Of a stretch of 64,000 bases of DNA, positions 54,402 through 62,186 are shown in pieces (within the stretch, counting starts at the first letter, position 1; each line of letters opens with the position of its first letter). Location of the stretch: NCBI GenBank assembly GCA_945860165.1, contig CAMAPL010000009.1, positions 22,750-86,749 on the forward strand. Reading direction: 5' to 3'. The notes under the pieces are model-generated. The model saw nothing but the letters and a program-made list of their open reading frames with translations. It did not search any database and was not told where the DNA came from. Both the position numbers and the translations under genes were made by a program. The stretch is from Rhizobium sp. Q54. Lineage in GTDB: Bacteria > Pseudomonadota > Alphaproteobacteria > Micropepsales > Micropepsaceae.

Positions 54402-55529
54402 ATGAAAATCACCGAAGTTCGCAGCCATGTCCTGGAAGCCAAGCTCAGTCAGCCTTTTGCCTATTCCCGCGCCCGCTACACTACCCGCACCACAATGGTC
54501 GTGGAGATAGAAACCGATGTCGGTCTTGTCGGATGGGGTGAATGCTACGGACCGGCAAGGATAAATGCGGCGGTAGTGGAAAGCCTTTCGACGCTTCTGA
54601 TTGGGCAGGATCCCATGAGAAGTGAGTGGATTTGGCGGGAGATTTATTCCCGCTATCGTGATCACGGGCAAAAAGGTTCGATCATCCAGGGTCTCAGCGG
54701 GATCGACATCGCACTCTGGGATCTGAAAGGAAAGTTCCTTGGCCAGCCGATACATCGACTGATGGGCGGCCCCCTGCGGTCGGAGGTGCGCGCCTATGCC
54801 ACCGGCCTTTATCGCCGCGATGGGGGCAGACCGGATGTGTACCTCGCCGAAGAGGCGGCGGGATATGCCAGCGAAGGTTTCAATGCAGTAAAATTGAAGG
54901 TCGGTTTCGGCGTTGCCGAGGATGCGCGGGTCACCAAAGCTGTCCGCGACGCAATCGGGCCGACTGTCGGTCTGCTCGTCGACGCCAACCACGCCTATGA
55001 CGCGGTTTCAGCGATCCAATTGGGCAGAAAGATCGAGGGACTCGATATTGGCTGGTTCGAAGAACCGGTCCCTCCGGAAGACGTTGCGGGACATCGCCAG
55101 GTCCGTGAAGCGCTTACGATCCCGATCGCTAGCGGCGAATGCGAGTTCACCCGCTTCGGCTTCCGCGAGCTCATCACCACCCGCGCCGTGGATATCGTCC
55201 AGCCGGACATCTGCTCGGCTGGCGGACTTTCAGAGTGCAAGAAAATCGCAGACTTCGCTGAAGCCTATAATCTTCGCTATGCACCGCATGTGTGGGGCAG
55301 TGGCATAGCACTGGCCGCGGCACTGCAGCTTCTTGCGGTCATTCCATCCTTCACGCCGCAGTCTCTCAATCCGGTCGAGCCGATGCTCGAGTTTGACCAG
55401 ACCGAGCATCCTATCCGCCAGGTACTGCTGCTAGAGCCTATCGAACATCGAAAAGGCATAGTGCAGGTTCCCAACGGTCCGGGACTGGGCATCGAGATCG
55501 ACCGCAGCGTGCTGGAACGGTTCCGCTAA
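54402..55529 (+). CDS. Mandelate-racemase-subgroup acid-sugar dehydratase
   Basis: 375 residues. The catalytic residues fall at almost the same numbers as in mandelate racemase: K164-x-K166 (VKLKVG), metal ligands D194 (LVDANH), E221 (FEEP) and E246 (SGECEF), and H296 in YAPHVWGSG. There is no export signal. Expected substrate: an aldonic or aldaric acid dehydrated to a 2-keto-3-deoxy acid. It follows the MFS-LldD-SDR operon after a 269-base gap without any gene. The closest pathway model is rhamnonate/fuconate or galactarate breakdown. Confidence 0.9.
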   Translation: MKITEVRSHVLEAKLSQPFAYSRARYTTRTTMVVEIETDVGLVGWGECYGPARINAAVVESLSTLLIGQDPMRSEWIWREIYSRYRDHGQKGSIIQGLSGIDIALWDLKGKFLGQPIHRLMGGPLRSEVRAYATGLYRRDGGRPDVYLAEEAAGYASEGFNAVKLKVGFGVAEDARVTKAVRDAIGPTVGLLVDANHAYDAVSAIQLGRKIEGLDIGWFEEPVPPEDVAGHRQVREALTIPIASGECEFTRFGFRELITTRAVDIVQPDICSAGGLSECKKIADFAEAYNLRYAPHVWGSGIALAAALQLLAVIPSFTPQSLNPVEPMLEFDQTEHPIRQVLLLEPIEHRKGIVQVPNGPGLGIEIDRSVLERFR

Positions 55530-56032
55530 AGCTACTTTAGCCTGGCGAATATTATATATCTGCGCAATTGGGACTATTGATCCGAGCCAATTCAATCAAT
55601 TCGCTTGGTACAAAAAGAGCCAGGCAAATCATTCGGTCATCTCAAGGGCCGCCAACGCATTCACAGCTAATCATGCTTCATAAGGTAAACGCGTGTTGAC
55701 CAGCAATAATTTTTACAAGCCAAAGCCCTGGAAGTTCACAAGCTAGGTCGGCCTGCTGACGAAGCTATAGGTTTCTGTGCCAATACGCTTAATGCTACGA
55801 AACAATTTTCCCGGATTAGGCTACAGGCAAAGCACCCACGCCCACTTCGTCCTTCGACGGGGTTAGTGCCTCATAACTATGACATGGCCGTTCAAACGGG
55901 CTAGCATTTTAAGTTGTTGCGGTAAGGAAAAGTCATAAGTTGAGCCGGGCAGTGAAGCTGCCGCAGCTAATGCTACTTGAGATGAGTTAGTTTATTAGTA
56001 ATGAGAATAATGATTCGCAGGCGCGCTGATAA
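55530..56032. other. Gene-free, low-GC stretch
   Basis: No gene is supported. It holds copy 2 of the TTTTTGTACC motif (55585-55618). Near its end is AATGAGAATAATGATTCGC, a sequence with some resemblance to iron-responsive boxes, 20-30 bases before the outer membrane protein gene. Base composition drops compared with the region before 55.5 kb. Confidence 0.5.
55585..55618 (-). repeat. Copy 2 of intergenic TTTTTGTACC motif
   Basis: The minus strand reads CTTTTTGTACCAAGCGAA, continuing through an A/T-rich part to ATTGGC. The first 16 bases match copy 1 exactly. Confidence 0.65.
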
Positions 56033-56881
56033 ATGAACCACTGTGCAGCTGCCACCGCAGCCTTACTTTATTCGTTTTTTGTTGCCTCGGATGCGTCGGC
56101 TCAAACCTTGCCGGCACCTAATCTGAGCTTGGCTCAAACCTCCAGCGATAATTTTGATTGGGGCTTTACCGCCGGCTTTGACTATGTAACTGGAAAATAT
56201 GGCGCTAAATGCAACTCGGCCTCGTTGTCGCTCAGCTGCAACTCGACCGGCACCACTGTGTTCGTAATTTCTCCCTCCGCAATGTTGCAAATACAAAGAC
56301 TGAGGCTGGGGGTGACCTTGCCCTATGTCGATATCGAGGGCCCGGGCCGTTTCTCGGGTAATTTAGGCATTCCAGTGGTCGTTGCCCCCACCACCAACGA
56401 TCCTAAGCGGCGATCGGGCCTTGGCGATATGACGCTGGATTCCGCCTTCATCCTGCACCGCGAAGATATTTTGCTCCCGCGCATCGAGATCGCTGGGGCG
56501 ATCAAGATACCATCGGCTGGAGCTGGTCTTGGTACCGGCAAGACCGATTACAGCGCGGGTGTTAATCTCTATCGCACACTCGCACCCGGCCTCACCGCCT
56601 TTGGCTCTCTAGGTTACCAGTGGGTTGGCGATATAAACACGATCAAGTTATACAGCGGAGCCCACGCCACGGCGGGCGCTGATTTCAAATTCCTCGGGTT
56701 AGGCATCGGAGGGATGTTAGATTATCGCCAAAGCGCTTGGTCCGGCGCACCCGACTATTTAAGCTTCGACCCTTATGTCACTTGGCGCATGTTCGGCGGG
56801 CTTGGAATATCTATTTACACCATTATTGGCCTCACGCATTCCAGCCCGAGCCGAGGCATTGGCGCGCGGCTCACGTTTTAA
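56033..56881 (+). CDS. Outer membrane beta-barrel protein of unknown function
   Basis: 282 residues with a signal peptide (cleavage near ASAQT), alternating beta strands and a terminal ARLTF, the aromatic end of outer membrane barrels. Segments such as RLRLGVTLPYVDIEGPG, GLGDMTLDSAFIL and LRTLAPGLTAFGSLGYQWVGD resemble transport-related barrels of the phenol-degradation MetA-like/autotransporter type. It lies alone between two gene-free or decayed regions. Confidence 0.7.
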   Translation: MNHCAAATAALLYSFFVASDASAQTLPAPNLSLAQTSSDNFDWGFTAGFDYVTGKYGAKCNSASLSLSCNSTGTTVFVISPSAMLQIQRLRLGVTLPYVDIEGPGRFSGNLGIPVVVAPTTNDPKRRSGLGDMTLDSAFILHREDILLPRIEIAGAIKIPSAGAGLGTGKTDYSAGVNLYRTLAPGLTAFGSLGYQWVGDINTIKLYSGAHATAGADFKFLGLGIGGMLDYRQSAWSGAPDYLSFDPYVTWRMFGGLGISIYTIIGLTHSSPSRGIGARLTF

Positions 56882-56935
56882 GTCTTTATTAGTGCTACAT
56901 AGCTATGCCATGGCCGCAGAAATGGGAGCTGTGGG

Positions 56936-57031
56936 ATGACACTCGGGATAATCATATCGCTGGCCGGAGCTGCGCTGTGCGCGGGGGTATCCTACGCCTT
57001 GCTCAAATCACCCAGGCAAGGATCAAGACTA
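56936..57031 (+). pseudogene. Possible truncated small membrane protein
   Basis: An ATG with GGAGCTGTGGG upstream opens MTLGIIISLAGAALCAGVSY, one good transmembrane helix. The frame soon runs into the antisense of the duplicated ABC gene end at 57032, so any original gene is cut off. Weak evidence. Confidence 0.3.
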
Positions 57032-57323
57032 CTATTGGAGTGTCACCCGACCGTCGTCTCGGATGACCCGGCCATCCACAAGGCCGATCTGTCGGGTGCA
57101 GCGGCTCGCCACGTGCTCATCATGGGTGGATATGAGGAAGCTGGTGCCGGTGTCGCGGTTGATGCGTTCCAGCAGTTCCATCACATGGTCGGCGGATTCG
57201 CGGTCGAGATTGCCGGTGGGTTCGTCCGCCAGCACTAGCGCAGGCTCGTTGATGAGGGCACGGGCCACGGCAACGCGCTGGCGCTGGCCGCCGGACATGG
57301 CGGCGGGACGATAGGTGCGGCGG
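57032..57323 (-). pseudogene. Duplicated 3' fragment of a LolD-like ABC ATPase gene (inverted copy)
   Basis: The minus strand encodes [20 protein letters not shown] (signature), [15 protein letters not shown] (Walker B) and [17 protein letters not shown], ending at 57032. From 57323 downward it is almost base-for-base identical to 63802-64000; I see one silent difference (GTG versus GTT valine codon). Walker A is absent. This is a recent inverted duplication of the gene at 63386 and also shows how that gene probably ends beyond the window. Confidence 0.9.
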
Positions 57324-57462
57324 CGATCATATTCTCGTCAGATATATCGGTATGGGCAGGGCCAAACATAGAAAATTCCCAGACCGTGTCGCCACGGGCT
57401 TTCAGTTTGCGGGCAAGGGCGCCGCCAATCGTGCCGGACGCGCCGAACACAACAGATTGCAT
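57324..57462 (-). pseudogene. 5' fragment of a short-chain dehydrogenase, cut by the ABC fragment
   Basis: From the ATG at 57462 the minus strand encodes MQSVVFGASGTIGGALARKL (SDR cofactor motif), then [21 protein letters not shown], and at about 57323 changes abruptly into the ABC ATPase fragment. It lies 11 bases after folE, so the original unit was folE-SDR. FolE-SDR pairs are known in photolyase/stress gene sets. Confidence 0.75.
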
Positions 57463-57473
57463 TGGCTACAAAA

Positions 57474-58094
57474 CTATCCACACCGGATTGCGGACAGAAA
57501 CTCGCGTCGCGTGTCGGACCCAGTGCGGAACGCGCCCAGCATGGTGCTGGTGACCATCCTAACGCCAGTCTTGTGGACACCCCGCGTGGTCATGCACTGG
57601 TGTGAAGATTCGATGACAACACCAACACCACGCGGCTGCAGGACGGTCTGGATGCACTGTGCGATTTGCGCAGTCATCTTTTCCTGCACCTGCAGGCGCC
57701 GCGCATAGGCTTCTACCACGCGCGCCAGTTTAGAAATTCCTACCACTCGGCTAGATGGGAGATAACCGACATGTGCCTGCCCGATGATAGGCGCCAGATG
57801 ATGCTCGCAATGGGATTCGAACGATATGCCCTGTAGGACAATCATTTCGTCATAACCTTCTACCTCCTCAAAGGTGCGAGTCAAAAAGCTAGACGGGTCA
57901 GTGGCATAGCCTGAGAACCAGTCCTCGAAGGCGCGCACGACGCGCGCGGGCGTATCGCGTAGCCCTTCGCGCTGTGGATCGTCGCCGGCCCAGCGCAAAA
58001 GTAACTCGACTGCCGCTTCCGCCTCGTGACGTTGGGGTGCAGAAGGATGGTATTCCGGCACGGATGCGGCTGGCGAGATTAGCTTTTTAAGCAT
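57474..58094 (-). CDS. folE: GTP cyclohydrolase I
   Basis: 206 residues. Zinc and active-site motifs are intact: [22 protein letters not shown] (Cys and His), [29 protein letters not shown] and [19 protein letters not shown] (second Cys). It converts GTP to 7,8-dihydroneopterin triphosphate for pterins. A predicted RpoE promoter lies 23 bases before the start codon, and an SDR fragment follows. A stress-inducible FolE paralogue supplying pterin is therefore likely rather than the housekeeping copy. Confidence 0.95.
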   Translation of the reverse strand: MLKKLISPAASVPEYHPSAPQRHEAEAAVELLLRWAGDDPQREGLRDTPARVVRAFEDWFSGYATDPSSFLTRTFEEVEGYDEMIVLQGISFESHCEHHLAPIIGQAHVGYLPSSRVVGISKLARVVEAYARRLQVQEKMTAQIAQCIQTVLQPRGVGVVIESSHQCMTTRGVHKTGVRMVTSTMLGAFRTGSDTRREFLSAIRCG

Positions 58095-58116
58095 TTAGAC
58101 CTCAGCAATAGTTGCT

Positions 58117-58145
58117 TTCTACGCTGGGCAAGCGGCGTCAGATCA
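58117..58145 (-). promoter_or_regulatory. Predicted RpoE-dependent promoter of folE
   Basis: On the minus strand TGATCT (58145-58140), 17 bases, GTAGAA (58122-58117). Motif and spacing match the rpoE-chrR promoter at 35305-35277 (TGATCT-N17-GTAAAA). Confidence 0.65.
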
Positions 58146-58343
58146 GGAAAAATGCGCCTCTGCGGTCAATGTTCTTGAAGCCAAAGTCCGCGATCTGGCC
58201 ACGAGGTTTCATTCTTACGCAATCGCGTACACATAACTGCCCGACGACCAGAAACCTGATCGGGGCCCCGGTGGTCAGCCTGCTGGCAATACTCCTGTAG
58301 GCTCTTGCGCCTTCATAAAACCGCAAATAAGCCCATCCTTCTA

Positions 58344-58371
58344 TGATCCGGTGGCTCGCCAGTGCGTATTT
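58344..58371 (+). promoter_or_regulatory. Weak candidate RpoE-type promoter before the DUF3833 gene
   Basis: TGATCC (58344-58349) is followed after 16 bases by GTATTT (58366-58371). Spacing is one base shorter and the -10 weaker than in the rpoE, DUF1365 and folE elements. Confidence 0.35.
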
Positions 58372-58373
58372 TG

Positions 58374-58931
58374 ATGATGAAACAGACGCTATTCATGATG
58401 CTAGCCCTCCTAGTGTTTCCGCTGGCCCTCGCTGGCTGTGCGACCGCGCCGCAATTACAAGCCACGGAAACGCCGGCCACCCCCCTAGTGCTGGAGAACG
58501 CGTTGGCCGGGCGAACGCAAGGCTACGGCACCGTCGCCACTTTGTTTGGCGACAAGACCCGCTTTGCCGTCACCATCGCGGGGCGCTGGGATGGAGACAT
58601 GCTGACGCTGGTCGAGGATTTCCGATACGAGGATGGCAAGACGGAGCGCAAAACATGGTATCTGTCCAGGATCGCGACTGGGCAATATCGCGGCACGCGA
58701 GAAGATGTGATCGGCACAGCCGCCGTGCGCCAGGATGGCGATTCCGTCCGTCTTGATTACGAGGTCATGCTCGACACCGCGCTGGGCAGGATACGCACAC
58801 GGTTCCGCGACATAATGTTCTTGGAGCGTAACGGCACCATCAGAAATCGCGCAACTGTTTCCAAGTTCGGCCTAAATCTTGCGACGGTGGATATTTCGCT
58901 GACAAAAATTCCAGGTTACGGCGTTCCATAG
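58374..58931 (+). CDS. DUF3833 lipoprotein
   Basis: 185 residues. Lipobox LALAGC near residue 18 and the DUF3833 core: LENALAGRTQGYGTVATLFGDKTRFAVTIAGRWDGDMLTLVEDFRYEDGKTERKTWYL, GTREDVIGTAAVRQDGDSVRLDYEVML and VSKFGLNLATVDISLTK. The start is ATG 58374 or 58377, or GTG 58362; no good ribosome site is visible. In many proteobacteria DUF3833 occurs in photolyase/CFA-synthase stress operons with DUF1365 and FolE-like genes, in line with the RpoE-ChrR theme. Confidence 0.85.
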   Translation: MMKQTLFMMLALLVFPLALAGCATAPQLQATETPATPLVLENALAGRTQGYGTVATLFGDKTRFAVTIAGRWDGDMLTLVEDFRYEDGKTERKTWYLSRIATGQYRGTREDVIGTAAVRQDGDSVRLDYEVMLDTALGRIRTRFRDIMFLERNGTIRNRATVSKFGLNLATVDISLTKIPGYGVP

Positions 58932-58960
58932 TCGGAGTAGCCCGGTGATTTACCCGTCTC

Positions 58961-59004
58961 TTTTTGTACTGAGCCAATTACTACAAAATCGCCTGGTACA
59001 AAAA
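58961..59004. repeat. Copy 3 of the TTTTTGTACC motif, as a full inverted repeat
   Basis: TTTTTGTAC at 58961-58969 and GTACAAAAA at 58996-59004 face each other over 26 bases. The right arm with its inner part (GCCAATTAC...ATCGCCTGG) matches copies 1 and 2. The symmetry suggests a protein binding site or the two ends of a tiny element. Confidence 0.65.
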
Positions 59005-59238
59005 ACTCTTCAGATTGATCTGAATCGGCTGTAGACCAGAGACCGATTTCCCGCGATCAATCTGGCCAAACTATGGCCGCAACATGGCCGCAGACCACTG
59101 TATCCCTTACGTGAGGGGCTTGGAAGTTTCCCCGCACGGCTTCCTGCAATATCAGCTTGTCCAGCCTCCAAGAGCACCTAGAGCTTAGTTTTTTACATAA
59201 CAAAGCTTGAAAAGCTACTCTAGGTGCACCAATCGCGG

Positions 59239-59267
59239 TGATCCAAATCACGGCGCCTTACGTTTCT
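59239..59267 (+). promoter_or_regulatory. Weak candidate RpoE-type promoter before the fasciclin gene
   Basis: TGATCC (59239-59244), 17 bases, GTTTCT (59262-59267), 30 bases before the ATG. The spacing is right but the -10 lacks the TAA core. Confidence 0.35.
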
Positions 59268-59297
59268 AGTGCATCTAACCCAAACAAAAGGAACGTT

Positions 59298-59777
59298 ATG
59301 ATGCGTAAATTGATGATGGGACTTACTGCCGCCACGCTTGTTTCTCTCGGCTCGGTCCCGAGTTATGCAGCGGACATCGTGGATACCGCAGTTAAAGCGG
59401 GCCAGTTCAATACCTTAGCGGCTGCGTTGAAGGCGGCTGGCCTGATCGACACCCTCAAAGGGAAGGGGCCCTTTACAGTATTCGCGCCGACGGATGCGGC
59501 TTTTGCGAAGTTGCCGGCAGGTACTGTGGCCAATCTTCTGAAGCCTGAGAACAAGGCCAAGCTTGTCCAAATTCTGACTTACCATGTCGTTCCTGGAAAG
59601 ATCATGAGCGCAAGCCTTGCCGGAAAAAAGACTGATGCGAAGACGGTAGAAGGCCGCAATATTTCCATCGACGCAACCATGGGCAGCGTGAAGGTGAATA
59701 GTGCTACGGTCCTTTCTGCCGATGTCGCAGCCGACAACGGCGTCATCCACGTGATCGATACGGTTGTCATTCCCTAG
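59298..59777 (+). CDS. Exported fasciclin (FAS1) domain protein
   Basis: The ATG at 59298 follows AAGGAACGTT. 159 residues: signal peptide ([25 protein letters not shown]), then one FAS1 domain with both conserved motifs, [21 protein letters not shown] (H1) and [16 protein letters not shown] (H2), ending [13 protein letters not shown]. Secreted FAS1 proteins act in adhesion or surface interaction. It is monocistronic. Confidence 0.92.
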   Translation: MMRKLMMGLTAATLVSLGSVPSYAADIVDTAVKAGQFNTLAAALKAAGLIDTLKGKGPFTVFAPTDAAFAKLPAGTVANLLKPENKAKLVQILTYHVVPGKIMSASLAGKKTDAKTVEGRNISIDATMGSVKVNSATVLSADVAADNGVIHVIDTVVIP

Positions 59778-59789
59778 GGCTAATTCGAA

Positions 59790-59861
59790 GAACCTGCGGG
59801 TTCCGAAGACGCGTGTGCCCCCTCCCCAAGGTGTACCAGGCCATCTTTTTCGAACCCGCAG
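59790..59861 (+). terminator. Long inverted repeat after the fasciclin gene
   Basis: CTGCGGGTTCCGAA near 59791 pairs with TTCGAACCCGCAG near 59848-59860, about 45 bases apart. It may be a terminator with a long loop or a processing structure. Confidence 0.4.
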
Positions 59862-59940
59862 CTTTCCCTTCGTACACATCGAGAAATCTCCCCGATTGCC
59901 CTAGGCTCCACAAAAGTCTAGCCTAGGAGTTGTAGCTTTG

Positions 59941-60054
59941 GTCCATGTTCACGTGCTGAAGAATAGAGATAAAACAATTTTGAACCGTTCTATCGCTTCA
60001 AAGTTCGGTCTTCGTCTCGCACGCGTGGTTCTTACCTTGGACTGTTTATTTTAG
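59941..60054 (+). pseudogene. 3' remnant of a second DUF3833 gene
   Basis: The frame reads LKNRDKTILNRSIASKFGLR, then LARVVLTLDCLF and a TAG at 60052-60054. It aligns with the end of the DUF3833 protein at 58374 (ERNGTIRNRATVSKFGLNLATV). Nothing earlier of the gene is present. Confidence 0.6.
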
Positions 60055-60091
60055 GATAAAAAATACCTTCACAACGCAAGGGAGAAGCCCC

Positions 60092-60397
60092 ATGTTCACC
60101 CCCGCAAGGAATATTATCCTCTTTTGTTGGAATTTTGTGTTTAACCACGAAGTAAGCCCCCTTCGTCACATTCCTGATGTGACCACGCGCTACTATATTC
60201 TGCAGGTCCTGGGTCTGATGTGGGCTGTGGCTTTTGCGGCGGCCATTGGAAGTTACACGTTTATGGCCGTTAGTGTGATCGGGCATGCCGTTCTAGTAGG
60301 GGCCGCAGCTATCACGGTAACGACATGGACAGCAGCGTCTGTAAAACCTGAAATATTTGTGCGGGTCTCTAAGAAAAAAGAACCGAAAAATCTCTAA
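60092..60397 (+). CDS. Small two-helix membrane protein
   Basis: The ATG at 60092 has GGGAG seven bases upstream. 101 residues with two transmembrane helices (VLGLMWAVAFAAAIGSYTFMAVSVIG and HAVLVGAAAITVTTWTAAS) and a lysine-rich end (VSKKKEPKNL). No family is recognised. The N-terminus (MFTPARNIILFCWNFVFNHE) is amphipathic. The LOV-like gene follows 68 bases later, so they may be co-expressed. Confidence 0.7.
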   Translation: MFTPARNIILFCWNFVFNHEVSPLRHIPDVTTRYYILQVLGLMWAVAFAAAIGSYTFMAVSVIGHAVLVGAAAITVTTWTAASVKPEIFVRVSKKKEPKNL

Positions 60398-60465
60398 GTT
60401 GATGTCAACAATCAATGATCGCCCAGTCGCTGATCGGCGGGATTTTTTTTAAGGGAAAACCCAGA

Positions 60466-60855
60466 ATGTCCGTGAAGTTTGAGAAGCTTGTGAATGGAGC
60501 TGTCGGTGGGTTGGCCCTGCTCCAGGTTTTGGCAGAGAACAGTTTCGACTCTGTGCTCATCACGGATGATTCGCCGGAAGGCAAGATCATTTACGCTAAC
60601 AAGTCCTTCAAGAAACTAACGGGTCACAATCCGTCCGAAATCATCGGCAAGACGCCGAGAATTCTTCAAGGTCCGGGAACAGATCCCGAGGTCATTGCGA
60701 GGCTTTCAGCAGCAATGAAGTCAGGCAAGAAATTTGAAGGGAAGGCGATCAACTACAAGAAAAATGGCACACCCTTCATTATGTACTGGCGTGTGCTGCC
60801 GATCAAAATTGGTAAAAAAATAAACGCTTGGCTTGCCATCCAGCGCGAGCAGTAA
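60466..60855 (+). CDS. Short PAS/LOV-like protein lacking the photoactive cysteine
   Basis: The ATG at 60466 follows AAGGGAAAACCCAGA. 129 residues, essentially one LOV-type PAS domain: SFDSVLITDDSPEGKIIYANKSFKKLTGHNPSEIIGKTPRILQGPGTDPEVIARL...YKKNGTPFIMYWRVLPI. Photoactive LOV domains have G-x-N-C-R-F-L-Q here; this protein has GKTPRILQG, so the adduct-forming cysteine is a proline. It might bind flavin for redox sensing or act as a plain PAS module. There is no output domain. Confidence 0.87.
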   Translation: MSVKFEKLVNGAVGGLALLQVLAENSFDSVLITDDSPEGKIIYANKSFKKLTGHNPSEIIGKTPRILQGPGTDPEVIARLSAAMKSGKKFEGKAINYKKNGTPFIMYWRVLPIKIGKKINAWLAIQREQ

Positions 60856-61139
60856 TAGCGGCAAGCCTTTCATCAATCGGCGTTAAAGACGGACTTTGCC
60901 TTTACAGCCGCAGCAGTCCGTGCTTTCAGTCCATGGCTTGGCGGGATATGCACGGCCGCTATCCGAAGCAGAAATGGCCGGAAAACCCACTCCTCACGTA
61001 AGGGGCGGCATGCCAGGATGCCCAATTGCCCACTGCCGTATGATTTCCAATGAACTGATCAAAGCTTTTCTTCGTGAGAAGAATGACCCTCGTGTAATGT
61101 TGCGTGAGGATAGGGTAAAATCCTGCAAAAGGATCGGGT

Positions 61140-62183
61140 GTGTCACGAAAAATTATCTGGGTGGTTCTGGGGCTGGTATTGGCTATCGCTGGAGCTTGGT
61201 TCCTCTGGCCGCGGCCAACCCAAGTTCAGACGGTTACTATAGTTGCGGGCGAGGCCAGCCGAGTTCTGGCAGTCAATGGGCGCATTCGCCCGCGACTGTC
61301 TGTAGATATAAAATCAACTGTGCCAGGTCGCATCATTTTTCTGCCCTTTGATGTGGGCCAACGTGTAGCCCAGGGTACGCTTGTCGCCCGCGTAGATGAT
61401 GGGCCTCAGCTGGCGGCGATCCGGCAGGCGCAATCCTTGCTAGCGACCCAGAAAGATTTTCTCGCGCAGGCACTGCGGGATCAATCACGGTATGTAAAGT
61501 TGGCTGAAATCGTCGGCATGCAACGTGTCGAACTTGCCAGGCTTGCCGTGCGTCAGGCTCAAGACGAAGTTCTGCGCCTGACTGCGAGTGTCGAGCAGTC
61601 GCGGGAAATTCAGGCACGTCATCAGATACACGCGCCCTTTTCTGGCATCATCACTGAACGGCCCGTGGACCCTGGGCAGACTGTTAGCAGCGATACCACG
61701 GTGTACCGACTTGCGGACACCACCATGCCGGAAGTGGTGGCGTATGTTGATGAACTCTATGCCGCCGACCTGTCAGTGGGGATGACGGCCACGATCACCA
61801 TTCCGGGCGAGACAAAGCCGCTTGCGGCAAAGATCATTCACATGGAAGACCGCGTGGACCCGGCCACCGGTGCGCGTGCCGTGCGCTTGGCTTTCGACCA
61901 ACCACCCACGCGTGCGCCTGCAGGGTTGACGGTCTCTGTGAACCTCATCGTAGAGCGGCGACAGAGCGCCATCAGCATTCCACGCAGTGCCATCCTTAGC
62001 CCCGGCACGGTACCACGCGTGCGGCTTTTGAATGACGTGGGCGAAGTCGCGGAACAGCGCATCGGCTTCGTGGACTGGCCATCAGAGAACGTCATCGTCA
62101 CTTCCGGCCTGAGGCCTGGTATGCACCTCCTCGCCGATCCGCTGGCGGCAAAGCCCGGTGACCGCGTGCGCGCGGCGGATTAG
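61140..62183 (+). CDS. Periplasmic adaptor (MacA/HlyD-type) of an ABC exporter
   Basis: The GTG at 61140 follows AAAAGGATCGG. 347 residues: N-terminal membrane anchor (IIWVVLGLVLAIAGAWFLW), lipoyl half-motifs (LSVDIKSTVPGRIIFLPFDVGQRVAQGTLVARVDD; IHAPFSGIITERPVDPGQTV), a short helical hairpin between them, and beta-barrel/membrane-proximal parts to the end. It is the first gene of an adaptor-permease-ATPase operon. Confidence 0.92.
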   Translation: MSRKIIWVVLGLVLAIAGAWFLWPRPTQVQTVTIVAGEASRVLAVNGRIRPRLSVDIKSTVPGRIIFLPFDVGQRVAQGTLVARVDDGPQLAAIRQAQSLLATQKDFLAQALRDQSRYVKLAEIVGMQRVELARLAVRQAQDEVLRLTASVEQSREIQARHQIHAPFSGIITERPVDPGQTVSSDTTVYRLADTTMPEVVAYVDELYAADLSVGMTATITIPGETKPLAAKIIHMEDRVDPATGARAVRLAFDQPPTRAPAGLTVSVNLIVERRQSAISIPRSAILSPGTVPRVRLLNDVGEVAEQRIGFVDWPSENVIVTSGLRPGMHLLADPLAAKPGDRVRAAD

Positions 62184-62186
62184 CCG

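Noticed and set aside
56005..56030. Fur/iron-box-like AATGAGAATAATGATTC before the outer membrane gene
   Set aside because: Only partial match and no iron-uptake gene nearby; too weak to call.
58138..58326. 62-codon minus-strand frame between folE and DUF3833
   Set aside because: It overlaps the predicted folE promoter and shows no family features. A gene remnant is possible but unsupported.
60896..61351. 151-codon frame before the ABC adaptor gene
   Set aside because: No recognisable content, poor start context, and it overlaps the adaptor start in another frame. The 284-base gap holds nothing I can support.
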